From Acidobacteriota bacterium (GTDB lineage Bacteria > Acidobacteriota > Terriglobia > Acidiferrales > UBA7541): a DNA stretch of 64,000 nucleotides. Below are positions 36,984-45,497 of this stretch, piece after piece. The position numbers and the translations under genes were made by a program. The notes beneath the pieces were generated by a model. The model was not told where the DNA came from. It did not search any database and worked only from the letters and a program-made list of their open reading frames with translations. The stretch's first letter is position 1; each line of letters begins with the position of its first letter. The stretch lies in the NCBI GenBank assembly GCA_013289825.1, contig JABCZF010000007.1, positions 1 through 64,000 of the forward strand, written 5' to 3'.

Positions 36984-39900
36984 ATGAAAGGACGCGGTAC
37001 CAGCGTTCTGCTGCTCATTCCTTTCTGTTTGTTTCTTTTTCTTATGGCCCACACGACACGCAGTCAGAACAAGGCTCCTTCCACGCGCGCCGTCTCGTCT
37101 AGGCCCTCCATTTCTTCCAAGCAAGATGCGTCTGGCACGAAGAAAAGCGCAGCGCCGTCGAAGCCGGCGCGAAAATTATCTCCTGCCGCCTCGCAATGGG
37201 TGGAATCAACGCTCGGCAAAATGACGCTTGACGAAAAAGTCGGGCAATTAATTTTCGCGACCTATCACGGAAGTTTCACGGCGACCGACGCTCCCGCCTA
37301 CGTCGCGATGATGCACGACGTCGAGAAACTCCACGTCGGCGGATTCATCAATATCACGCAAAGCTCCCCGCTGGGTATCGTGAAAAGCCAGGCGTATCCC
37401 ACGGCGGTACTCACAAACCAACTGCAGGCAAAATCAAAACTCCCCCTGCTGATCGGCGCGGACTTCGAACGCGGCACCGCGATGCGCTTGGATGAAGGCA
37501 CTTCGTTTCCAACAGCGATGGCGCTAGCCGCGGCAGGCCATCCCAAAGACGCGTACACTATGGGAAAGATCACCGCGCTAGAGGCGCGCGCCGCAGGCAT
37601 TCAATGGATTTACGCGCCCGACGCAGATGTAAACAACAATCCGGATAATCCGATCATCAACACGCGTTCGTTTGGCGAGAATCCGCAGAAAGTTGCTGAG
37701 TACGTTTCGGCATTCATACGCGGGGTGCAAGAAAACGGCGGCCTCGCCACCGCAAAGCATTTTCCCGGACACGGCGATACGGCCGCGGATTCGCACATCG
37801 ATCTCCCGGTGATTCACGCCGATCGCGAACGCCTCGAAAGCTTAGAACTAGTTCCCTTCCGCGCGGCGATTGCGGCGGGGGCGGACAGTATCATGACCGG
37901 CCACCTCTCCATTCCCGCGCTGGAGCCTGATTCGAACACGCCGGCGACGCTTTCTTCAAATATTTTGACAGGACTCTTGCGCAAAGAGCTTGGCTATCAG
38001 GGCCTCGTAGTCACCGATGCAATGGACATGGGCGGAATCACAGTGCGTTTCGCTCCAGGGGAAGCTGCGGTGCGCGCGTTTGTGGCGGGAGCGGATGCAC
38101 TGCTCATGCCGCCGGTGCCGGACGCAGCAGTTGATGCGCTGAAAGATGCGGTGAAGTCCGGACGCGTTTCTCGCGAACAGCTGGATGCTTCGGTGCGGAG
38201 GATTTTGCAGGCGAAGGCGCGCCTGGGGCTATACAGAGAGCGCTTGGTTGACGTGAACGCGCTGAACAAACATTTCGGCAAGGTGGAATGGCAGAAAGAA
38301 GCGCAGGAAATTTCAGACCGGGGTGTGACGCTCTTGCGGGACACTGCGCATCGCTTGCCGCTGGATGAAACGAAGCCGACGCGAGTGCTGCTCGTTGCGC
38401 TATACGCCGATCCAGAACCGTATCCTGGCGAGGATCTCGAACGCGAACTGCGTTCGCGCGCGGATGTGCTGACCACGCTGCGCGCGGATACACGGTTTGT
38501 GAAGGCGGACAATTTGAAATTGCCGGCCGCGGATACGTATGACTTGGCGGTTCTGGCGTTTTTTGTGAGGGTGAGCGACCGGAAGGGGAACGTGGATATT
38601 CCGGCGGAGCAGGCGGCGCTGGCGGAAAAAGTTTACAAGAACGGGAGGCCGGTGGTGACGATTGGATTCGGCAGTCCGTATCTGGTCGAACATTTTCCGC
38701 AAGCGGAGACTTGGATTGCGGCGTTCGGCATTAGCGACGTGGCGCAGATTTCCGTTGCGCGCGCGCTGTTCGGGCAGATAGCGGTGCGCGGGCACTTGCC
38801 GGTGACTGTTCCGGGCGTGGAGATGAAAGCGGGATTCGGAATCGAGTTACCCGCGAATCCGATGACCGTCCAGCCGATGGACGCGCGCGCGGAAGCGCAA
38901 CTGCAGCCGGCGTTTGAAGTCCTCGAACGCGCGATCGCGGATAAAGCCTTTCCTGGCGCGACGCTGGCGATCGGCTACCGAGGGCGCGTGGCGCTGCACG
39001 GGTTCGGCAAGCTGAGCTACGACGCCAAGTCCCCGCGAGTAGATGTGCGCACGATGTATGACGTGGCGTCGCTGACAAAAGTCATTGTCACGACGACGCT
39101 GGTGGAAAAACTGGTCGAGGGAGATTTTCATTCTCCGCTGCAACTGGATGCGCCGGTCGAGCGCTACTTGCCGGAGTGGGCTGGCGGGCCGCAGCCGGAG
39201 TGGCGTCATCGAGTGACGCTGCGCCACTTGATGACGCACACGTCGGGGCTGCCACCGTTCAAGGAGTACTGGCGCACATCAAAAGGCAAGCAAGACACTT
39301 TGAAGATGATTTTTGCCGAGCCCCTCGAGTCGGAGCCGGGAACGAAAATGGTGTACTCCGACCTCGGAATTATTTTGATGGCCGAGATTATTGAGCGCTT
39401 GACGGGACGGACGCTCGACGACCTCGCGAAGGAATACATTTTCTCACCGCTCGGGATGAACGATTCGATGTACAAGCCGCCGAAAAAACTTTGGCCGCAG
39501 ATTGCGCCGACAGAATTTGACGCGAATTTTCGGAAGCGGCTGATCCAAGGCGAGGTGCATGACGAGAATGCCTTCGCGATCGGCGGCGTCTCAGGCCACG
39601 CAGGACTGTTCAGCACCGCGCCCGATTTGGCTGCGTTTTGCCAGATGCTGCTGAATGGTGGCGTCTACGCGCACCAGAGGATCTTGCGGCGCTCGACGAT
39701 TGCGCAATTCACGGCGCCGCAACAGCTTTCGGGCGGAACGCGCACGCTCGGCTGGGTGGTTGTGACCGAAGGCAGCTCCAGCGGCCACTACTTTTCGCCG
39801 CACAGCTTCGGGCATACCGGTTTCACAGGCACTTCTATTTGGATCGATCCGGACCGCCAGCTCTTCGTGGTGCTGCTAACGAATCGCGTCAACCCGACGC

Positions 39901-39995
39901 GGGAAAACCACAAAATTGCCGAGGTGCGGCCAGCGCTCCACGATGCGGTGATCGAGGCTCTAGGACTGGCGACAGCGGCACCCCCGTCGAAGTAA
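36984..39995 (+). CDS. NagZ (GH3 beta-N-acetylglucosaminidase) fused to a serine beta-lactamase-like (AmiE-type) domain
   Basis: 1003 aa exported two-enzyme protein. A signal peptide (KGRGTSVLLLIPFCLFLFLM) precedes a GH3 domain with the NagZ motif AKHFPGHGDTAADSHIDLPV near residue 255 and nucleophile region LVVTDAMDMGGI. A GH3-C-like sandwich follows (RVLLVALYADPEPYPGEDLE). From about residue 640 comes a beta-lactamase fold: SLTK (Ser696), YSDLG and HTGFTG, as in Bacillus AmiE, an N-acetylmuramyl-L-alanine amidase. Together they would split GlcNAc and peptide from muropeptides, leaving MurNAc for NamZ. The start is ATG 36984; a longer frame begins at 36927. Codon use turns G-rich within the gene. 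Confidence 0.9.
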   Translation: MKGRGTSVLLLIPFCLFLFLMAHTTRSQNKAPSTRAVSSRPSISSKQDASGTKKSAAPSKPARKLSPAASQWVESTLGKMTLDEKVGQLIFATYHGSFTATDAPAYVAMMHDVEKLHVGGFINITQSSPLGIVKSQAYPTAVLTNQLQAKSKLPLLIGADFERGTAMRLDEGTSFPTAMALAAAGHPKDAYTMGKITALEARAAGIQWIYAPDADVNNNPDNPIINTRSFGENPQKVAEYVSAFIRGVQENGGLATAKHFPGHGDTAADSHIDLPVIHADRERLESLELVPFRAAIAAGADSIMTGHLSIPALEPDSNTPATLSSNILTGLLRKELGYQGLVVTDAMDMGGITVRFAPGEAAVRAFVAGADALLMPPVPDAAVDALKDAVKSGRVSREQLDASVRRILQAKARLGLYRERLVDVNALNKHFGKVEWQKEAQEISDRGVTLLRDTAHRLPLDETKPTRVLLVALYADPEPYPGEDLERELRSRADVLTTLRADTRFVKADNLKLPAADTYDLAVLAFFVRVSDRKGNVDIPAEQAALAEKVYKNGRPVVTIGFGSPYLVEHFPQAETWIAAFGISDVAQISVARALFGQIAVRGHLPVTVPGVEMKAGFGIELPANPMTVQPMDARAEAQLQPAFEVLERAIADKAFPGATLAIGYRGRVALHGFGKLSYDAKSPRVDVRTMYDVASLTKVIVTTTLVEKLVEGDFHSPLQLDAPVERYLPEWAGGPQPEWRHRVTLRHLMTHTSGLPPFKEYWRTSKGKQDTLKMIFAEPLESEPGTKMVYSDLGIILMAEIIERLTGRTLDDLAKEYIFSPLGMNDSMYKPPKKLWPQIAPTEFDANFRKRLIQGEVHDENAFAIGGVSGHAGLFSTAPDLAAFCQMLLNGGVYAHQRILRRSTIAQFTAPQQLSGGTRTLGWVVVTEGSSSGHYFSPHSFGHTGFTGTSIWIDPDRQLFVVLLTNRVNPTRENHKIAEVRPALHDAVIEALGLATAAPPSK

Positions 39996-40177
39996 GCTAA
40001 GCAAGCGGCAAACCTTGGCAATGGTCCGGAGTATCACCCCTCGCCTTGCGTAAGTGGGGCGGGACAAGCGTTCCGTGATGACGAGAGGATGAGCGAACGG
40101 AGCGTCGAGCGAACATCAAAAACCGTGATTGGATGCGCACTCGACGTAGCTGAGCGAAGGGCGACGCAAACGGCCGG

Positions 40178-40702
40178 TCAGTTTGCGGCGCTCTTCGCAC
40201 GCTCTTTGAGCAGCGTTTGGATCTCGTTCTCGAAGGCGGCTTTGTCCACCATGCCGACGTGCAAGTCGGCGATCCTGCCGTCGCGATCAATCAGCAGCGT
40301 TGCGGGCATCGAGCTGAAGCCGAAACGGTCTCCCATGTCCCAATTGCCAATCACCGTCGGATAATTGATCTTATGCTGTTGCAGGAATGGCTTGACAGAT
40401 TTCCAGCCGTCGTCGTCCATGGAAACGCCGAGTGCGGATAGTCCGTTCTTTTTGTACTTGCTCTGGAACTCCACATACCACGGAATTTCTGCCTTGCATC
40501 CCGTGCACCACGTGGCCCAGAAATCAAGTAGCACAACACGACCCTTGTAGGCTGACAATTTGACGGGCGCGCCTTTTCGGTCAGTTAGCGTGAAGTCTGG
40601 GGCCGTCTTTCGGGATGCGGCCGGTGTCAGGTCGGCTGGGGCTACCGCCGGCAGCGCGAACGAAACCACGAGAGCGATTGTTGTGACCATAGGACCACGC
40701 AT
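40178..40702 (-). CDS. TlpA-like thioredoxin-fold protein, exported
   Basis: 174 aa with a signal peptide (VTTIALVVSFALPAVAPA) and a TlpA/ResA-like domain: DFTLTDRKGAPVKLSAYKGR, LLDFWATWCTGCKAEIPWYV (active site CTGC) and GFSSMPATLLIDRDGRIADL with the cis-proline. It is predicted to work as a periplasmic disulfide reductase. It is the last gene of a minus-strand group with the PadR/membrane pair (36 bases downstream). About 180 bases between this gene and the NagZ fusion hold no gene. Confidence 0.88.
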   Translation of the reverse strand: MRGPMVTTIALVVSFALPAVAPADLTPAASRKTAPDFTLTDRKGAPVKLSAYKGRVVLLDFWATWCTGCKAEIPWYVEFQSKYKKNGLSALGVSMDDDGWKSVKPFLQQHKINYPTVIGNWDMGDRFGFSSMPATLLIDRDGRIADLHVGMVDKAAFENEIQTLLKERAKSAAN

Positions 40703-40738
40703 GTAGTGACCTCCGTACTCAATTCTCGCGGCCGCTCA

Positions 40739-41398
40739 TCAGACGGCTGCGAGCCGACTTGCCGAAGCCGATCTAGCTTTTCTCACGATGACTCCGCCAA
40801 CGACGATGCCGATCAAATCGAGGGCCCGGCTGAACAGAAATGGCCCTAGGAATGGAATCACCGGCCGGGCGAGTGGCGTGCGCCCGAAAAAAATGAAAAG
40901 AAGCCAGGCAAGCGGGGCCGCGCGTAGGAGGCTAAGTGCTATGGCTGCGACCATTTCCCTTCCTCTGGCTAAAAGTGCCACGACACAGCCGATCAGAAGC
41001 GACTGGGTGATGCTAACGATCGGAATGCCGTAAGCCAGTAGCCACACATAGGCTTCGTAGTGGCGGCTGGAGTAGGGCCGCTGCGTTCGAAGCAAGGCGA
41101 TGATCAGCTGAGCGGGCAGTGCACCGCTAAACCACGACAACAAGAATCCCAGGAAGAGAGCCACGGCGAGCGACGGCGGTGTAGCGTGGAAAGCGGCACC
41201 GGCCAAGTGCGCAATGGTTTTCGCGCTTTGCAGCCGATACCAGCGGCGTGCATTGGCGATTCCTGAGCGCGAGGCCAGGTCGGAGAATTCCTCACTGAGG
41301 TCGCCAAGAATGGATTCCGCTTGCTCTCGAGAAGCAAACAGATCGACAAGCCAGGCGGCGAGGCGTGGTGGCTGAGCGGGAGATGGCTGCTGCGTCAT
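40739..41398 (-). CDS. Membrane protein with permease-prefix-like N-terminus, PadR partner
   Basis: 219 aa. The first 60 residues (RLAAWLVDLFASREQAESIL, GDLSEEFSDLASRSG) resemble permease prefix domain 2, normally found before MacB-like permeases in Acidobacteria. Four to five hydrophobic helices follow, and no FtsX/MacB domain is present. The start overlaps the PadR gene as ATGA. This is a second example in the window of a PadR coupled to a truncated permease partner. The function is unknown. Confidence 0.7.
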   Translation of the reverse strand: MTQQPSPAQPPRLAAWLVDLFASREQAESILGDLSEEFSDLASRSGIANARRWYRLQSAKTIAHLAGAAFHATPPSLAVALFLGFLLSWFSGALPAQLIIALLRTQRPYSSRHYEAYVWLLAYGIPIVSITQSLLIGCVVALLARGREMVAAIALSLLRAAPLAWLLFIFFGRTPLARPVIPFLGPFLFSRALDLIGIVVGGVIVRKARSASASRLAAV

Positions 41399-41727
41399 GA
41401 GCTGACTCCCAGGAGAGCGAGCCCTTCCGTGAGGCTGCGGAGCGCGCGGTGCGTGTGCTTGACGGCCGACACTCCCGGCGCGGTGACGCGGAAGAAACGC
41501 TTGGACCTCCCGCCGCGTTCTGGGGTCGGATCTCCTACGCGGGATTGCACGAGAGTCTTGGCTTCGAGACGATCGAGCGTGGCATAGATGGCGCCGATCG
41601 ACACTTCTCGCCTCGTGCGTGCTTCGATCTCCCGCCGTACGGTGACTCCGTAGGCCTGATCACCAAGTCGCAGGACCGCTAAAAGGACCATGTGTTCAAA
41701 TTCGCCGAGATACTCGCGAGCAGACAT
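41395..41727 (-). CDS. PadR family transcriptional regulator
   Basis: 110 aa winged-helix protein: EHMVLLAVLRLGDQAYGVTV, RREIEARTRREVSIGAIYAT, LDRLEAKTLVQSRVGDPTPE, then KRFFRVTAPGVSAVKHTHRA. I take ATG 41727; the longer frame to 41766 adds an unrelated N-terminus. TATATT lies nine bases before this ATG and no Shine-Dalgarno site is seen, so the mRNA may be almost leaderless. It overlaps the membrane gene by four bases (ATGA). The upstream region has the direct repeat AGACATTAGACAT. Confidence 0.88.
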   Translation of the reverse strand: MSAREYLGEFEHMVLLAVLRLGDQAYGVTVRREIEARTRREVSIGAIYATLDRLEAKTLVQSRVGDPTPERGGRSKRFFRVTAPGVSAVKHTHRALRSLTEGLALLGVSS

Positions 41728-41846
41728 TAGACATACAATATAGAAGAAATGGAGCGCCGGCGTCAAGGACGGCCAACAGTTAGGAAATAGTGGTTACCAG
41801 GCAGAGTTGGGCCACGTTTGTTTGTGGCGGAAACGGGAGACGCTCT

Positions 41847-42647
41847 TTAGAAAGCAAGTTTCTGATGCAGATCCTCGCCAGCTTGGGCCAGATCGGCGGG
41901 TTTGCCCAGGTCGCGCCAGTAGGAGTTGTCGTGGCGGAAGGCTACGATTTTTTCGCCTTGGGAGGCTAGCCGGAGATAGGAATCGATGATGGAGAAGGGG
42001 CCGGTTTCTGTGAGTAGGGGGAGGAGGCGGGGAGAGATGATGTGGATGCCGGAGAAGGCTAGGGGCTCGAACGCGGAGAGTGTTGTGGACTCGGGAAGGG
42101 GCGACTGGCTAGTGGTGAGTGGCGAATGGCTTTTGACGCGGCGGCCGGAGAGTTGGAGCTGGTCGTTGAACAGAAGTTTCCGCCCGGAGTCGCGGGATTG
42201 CACGGCTAGAGTGGCCAGGGCTTGATGTACGGTGTGGAATTGGAGCATGGCGGCCAGGTCGATGGTGCTGATTACGTCGACGTTGTGGAGCAGGAAAGGC
42301 TCGTCGGCGGGACCGGACTGATCTCGGCTGGAGTCAGTGCGGCTCAGATTTTCTTGGAAAAACCAGGCGGCTTTTTTTAGGCCGCCGCCGGTGTCCAGGA
42401 GTTGATCATCTTCGCGGGAGATTTCGATGCGCATTTCGAAATTGTTTTTGGATTTGAGATATTGCACGACCATGTCGGCGAAGTGGTGGACGTTGATGAC
42501 GGCTTCGGTGATGCCGAAGGTGTGGAGGCGGGTGAGGATGATTTCCAGCAGAGTGCGGTTGTTGATTTCGACCAGGGCTTTGGGGCATGAGTCGGTCAGG
42601 GGGCGGAGGCGGGTGCCCAGGCCGGCGGCTAGGATCATGGCTTTCAT
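41847..42647 (-). CDS. murU: N-acetylmuramate alpha-1-phosphate uridylyltransferase (MurU-type nucleotidyltransferase)
   Basis: 266 aa NTP-transferase: KAMILAAGLGTRLRPLTDSC (nucleotide loop), PKALVEINNRTLLEIILTRL, FLLHNVDVISTIDL and a C-terminal SIIDSYLRLASQGEKIVAFR and YWRDLGKPADLAQA typical of MurU/ManC-like enzymes. MurU makes UDP-MurNAc from MurNAc-1-phosphate. It follows the AmgK-type kinase by 187 bases on the same strand, the pairing known from Pseudomonas. ATG 42647 begins the conserved domain; the frame extends artificially to 42860. A Ser/Pro/Thr-rich insertion (about SHSPLTTSQSPLPESTT) interrupts the region before the SGIHIISP strand. Confidence 0.82.
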   Translation of the reverse strand: MKAMILAAGLGTRLRPLTDSCPKALVEINNRTLLEIILTRLHTFGITEAVINVHHFADMVVQYLKSKNNFEMRIEISREDDQLLDTGGGLKKAAWFFQENLSRTDSSRDQSGPADEPFLLHNVDVISTIDLAAMLQFHTVHQALATLAVQSRDSGRKLLFNDQLQLSGRRVKSHSPLTTSQSPLPESTTLSAFEPLAFSGIHIISPRLLPLLTETGPFSIIDSYLRLASQGEKIVAFRHDNSYWRDLGKPADLAQAGEDLHQKLAF

Positions 42648-42834
42648 AGGAGCGGACCGGCGAGTGGTAAGTAGGTAGTCGTGAGCCGTGCGGGAAAGAA
42701 AAACATAACGCCGACACGCTGACGAAACGCCGAGGGAGAAGGAAGCGACGCGTGGAGAGTGGCGAGCGAAAACCGGGAAAGAACATGTACACAAAGGGAA
42801 CGGAGAGCACAGAGGGCGCAGAGAAGAGAGGAGA

Positions 42835-44292
42835 TCATTTGCGCAGGTTCTCGAGACCAAGGTGGCGAAGGACGACCGCTACGCCGGGTTTGCTGCGGAG
42901 GCGTTTGGCTAGTTGCTCGGCTAGATAGACGGAGCGGTGTTGGCCGCCGGTGCAACCGAACGAAACCATTAGATTCTTGAAGCCTCGGCTTTGGTAGCTG
43001 GCGATGCTTGCGTCAACCAGGCTCAGGACGCTGGCGAGATATTGATGAACAGTCTCTTGTTGGTTGAGATAGTCGATAACCGGGGCGTCTTTGCCGGTTA
43101 CGGATTTGAAGCGTTCTTCGCGGCCGGGGTTGGGGAGGCTGCGGCCGTCGAAGACGAAGCCGCCGCCGTTGCCGGTTTCGTCGGTGGGAAGTCCCTGGTG
43201 AAAGGAAAAACTGAAGACGCGAATGATCAAATTGTCGGCTTCGCTCGCCAGGCCCTGGAGCTTTTCCGAGGCTAGCATTCCTTTGAAAGCGGCCATTAAC
43301 GCGGGGAGTGCGATCGGTAGCTCGACGTGATGCAGCAGCCAGCGGAGATTTTTTAGGGCATAGGGGACGCTTTGCAGAAAGTGGGCTTTGCGTTCGTAGA
43401 AGCCGCGGAAACCGTAGGCGCCGAGGGCCTGCATGATGCGGACGAAGACGTAGGCGTAGTAGTAGCGGAGGAAGGCTTCGCGATCGACCGGGATGAAATT
43501 CGCGAGCGCGCGAAGATAATCATAGATGAGCTGCTGCCGGAGTTCAGGGGGAAGATCGGCTTTGGCATCGTAGAGGAGAGAGGCGATGTCGTATTGAAGG
43601 GCACCTTTGCGGCCGCCTTGGTAGTCGACGAAATAAGGCTGGCCATCGCGGAGCATGATGTTGCGCGACTGAAAATCGCGGTAGAGGAAATAATCGCAAG
43701 GCGCGCTGAGCAGGAATTCTGTCAGCCGTCCGAAATCGTCCTCAAGCGCGAGTTCGCTGAAAGGGATGCCCGCCAGGCGGAGGAAATAGTATTTGAAATA
43801 GTTGAGGTCCCAGGCAATGGATTGGCGGTCGAAGCTGGCGATGGGATAGCAGACGGAGTAGTCGAGGTCGCGGCTGGCTTCGACTTGGAAGCGCGGGAGG
43901 ACGGCGACGACGTTGCGATAGGTTTCGACGACTTGCGGGGCGATGGTGCCACCTTGGCGATTTTTGGAGAGAAATTCGAAGAGCGTCGTGTCGCCGAGGT
44001 CTTCTTCGAGATAGGCGCCTTGGGTTAGATCTTCGGCGTAGATTTCTGGAACGGGGAGATGGTGTCTGCGAAAATGTTTGGAAAAGGCGAGGAAGGCGAC
44101 GTTTTCTTCGCGGACGTTGTAGAGGATGCCGATGGCAGTACGCGGGCCGGCGCTTAGGCGGATGATTTTGCGGCCCGAGCCGCCTAGTTCGCCTTGGAGC
44201 GGTTGCACGCGGTCGACGGGGGCGTGGAAGTGTTGCTCGAAGAGATTTTTTAGGACGTCGATGGGCATGGTTTTCGGCTTAGCTGTTACCAC
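42835..44292 (-). CDS. AmgK-type amino-sugar anomeric kinase fused to a RapZ C-terminal domain
   Basis: 485 aa bifunctional architecture. Residues 15-335 are an aminoglycoside-phosphotransferase fold with the catalytic YRDFQSRN (204-211) and metal ligand Asp223 in FVDYQGG, as in AmgK, the MurNAc/GlcNAc anomeric kinase. Residues 355-485 match the C-terminal half of RapZ: VFSFSFHQGLPTDETGNGGG, VFDGRSLPNP, then SFGCTGGQHRSVYLAEQLAK (441-460). That domain senses glucosamine-6-phosphate in enteric bacteria. The RapZ P-loop half is absent. GTG start at 44292, or ATG 44268. MurU follows; MurQ is divergent. Confidence 0.87.
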   Translation of the reverse strand: MVTAKPKTMPIDVLKNLFEQHFHAPVDRVQPLQGELGGSGRKIIRLSAGPRTAIGILYNVREENVAFLAFSKHFRRHHLPVPEIYAEDLTQGAYLEEDLGDTTLFEFLSKNRQGGTIAPQVVETYRNVVAVLPRFQVEASRDLDYSVCYPIASFDRQSIAWDLNYFKYYFLRLAGIPFSELALEDDFGRLTEFLLSAPCDYFLYRDFQSRNIMLRDGQPYFVDYQGGRKGALQYDIASLLYDAKADLPPELRQQLIYDYLRALANFIPVDREAFLRYYYAYVFVRIMQALGAYGFRGFYERKAHFLQSVPYALKNLRWLLHHVELPIALPALMAAFKGMLASEKLQGLASEADNLIIRVFSFSFHQGLPTDETGNGGGFVFDGRSLPNPGREERFKSVTGKDAPVIDYLNQQETVHQYLASVLSLVDASIASYQSRGFKNLMVSFGCTGGQHRSVYLAEQLAKRLRSKPGVAVVLRHLGLENLRK

Positions 44293-44505
44293 TCATCCAG
44301 AGAGCAAATCGTTTTCTAGCATAGCCGATTCCGATTGAAGAGATTTGGGTGGAAGTGAAAGCATGTGCCCAGAAATGTCGAGAATGCATGAGGACATCGC
44401 ACAGAGCACAAGCTGAAGCCCGCGCCACGAGGGGCGTATTGATGATTTGGCGGCAAGCGCTGCGCCATCCCGCGGCACTTGCGTCTAACGGGAACAGCTG
44501 ACGGC

Positions 44506-44511
44506 TATAAT
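44506..44511 (+). promoter_or_regulatory. -10 box placing the murQ mRNA start at its ATG
   Basis: A perfect TATAAT ends six bases before ATG 44518, so transcription should begin at or next to the A of the start codon. No Shine-Dalgarno site fits. The -35 match (TTGCGT, spacer 21) is poor. Confidence 0.55.
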
Positions 44512-44517
44512 GAAGTA

Positions 44518-45420
44518 ATGCCATCACAGCGGAGCGAAAAAAGGCGTACAGAGCAGCGGCTGGCTGCGTCGACGAGGCTCGACCGGATGACGGCTGCGGA
44601 GATTGTGCGGTTGATGAACCGTGAGGATCGCCGGGTCGCAAGGGCGGTGGGACGAGAGCTGCCGGCCATTGCGCGGGCGGTGGATGCTATTGTGCGCGGC
44701 ATGCGAGCGGGCGGGCGGTTGATTTATGTGGGGGCGGGATCGAGCGGGAGGATGGCGGTGTTGGATGCGGCGGAGTGTGCGCCAACGTTTGGAATTGCGC
44801 CGGGGCGGATGGTGGCTTTGATTGCGGGGGGACGACGTGCGGTGACGGGGGCGGTCGAGGGCGCGGAGGATTCGGCGGCGAATGGGGCGCGGGATTTGCG
44901 GCGCTTGAAATTGGGGCGGAACGATGTGGTGGTGGGGATCGCGGCCAGCGGGACCACGCCGTATGTTTTGGGGGCGATGAAGTATGCGCGGGGGCGCGGG
45001 ACTTTGACGGTGGCGGTGATGGCTAACCGGGATATGCCGCTAGCGCGCTTGGTGAAGATTGTAATTGGGGTGGAGGTGGGGGCGGAGGTTTTGACGGGGT
45101 CGACGCGGTTGAAGGCGGGGACTTCGCAGAAGATGGTCTTGAACATGCTGAGTACGGCTGTGATGGCGAGGCTGGGGCATGTTTATGAGAACTTGATGAT
45201 TGATGCGGTTTTGACAAATGAGAAGCTGCATGGGCGGGCGGTCAGGATTTTGATGGAGGCTAGCGGTGCGAGTGTGTCTAGAGCGGAGGACGCTTTGCGG
45301 GTGGCGGGACACAGTATGCGCGCAGGGTTGGTGATGCTGAAGTTAGGGGTGAGCGCCGGAGCGGCTCGAAAAAAACTGGCGGCGGCTCAGGGGAATTTGC
45401 GCACAGCACTGGGGGAATAA
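44518..45420 (+). CDS. murQ: N-acetylmuramic acid 6-phosphate etherase
   Basis: 300 aa SIS-domain lyase-hydrolase. The phosphosugar-binding motif GAGSSGR (72-78) is followed by catalytic Glu86 in LDAAECAPTFG, then VVVGIAASGTTPYVLGAMKY, LTGSTRLKAGTSQKMVLNML and LMIDAVLTNEKLHGRAVRIL, all characteristic of MurQ. It cleaves the lactyl ether of MurNAc-6P to give GlcNAc-6P and D-lactate in the cytoplasm. The frame is open to 44479, but ATG 44518 suits the family and the TATAAT box. Head to head with the AmgK-RapZ fusion and 77 bases ahead of murA. Codons are strikingly G-ending. Confidence 0.93.
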   Translation: MPSQRSEKRRTEQRLAASTRLDRMTAAEIVRLMNREDRRVARAVGRELPAIARAVDAIVRGMRAGGRLIYVGAGSSGRMAVLDAAECAPTFGIAPGRMVALIAGGRRAVTGAVEGAEDSAANGARDLRRLKLGRNDVVVGIAASGTTPYVLGAMKYARGRGTLTVAVMANRDMPLARLVKIVIGVEVGAEVLTGSTRLKAGTSQKMVLNMLSTAVMARLGHVYENLMIDAVLTNEKLHGRAVRILMEASGASVSRAEDALRVAGHSMRAGLVMLKLGVSAGAARKKLAAAQGNLRTALGE

Positions 45421-45497
45421 GAAAAGGCCTTACACGGAGGTCCGAGAGACACCGCGGGCACAGAGAAGAGCTAGCAAGACGAGGAAAGAACGAGCGG

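Noticed and set aside
32000..42000. Chromosomal origin of replication
   Set aside because: The composition switch is suggestive, but there is no dnaA, dnaN or DnaA-box cluster, so oriC is not claimed.
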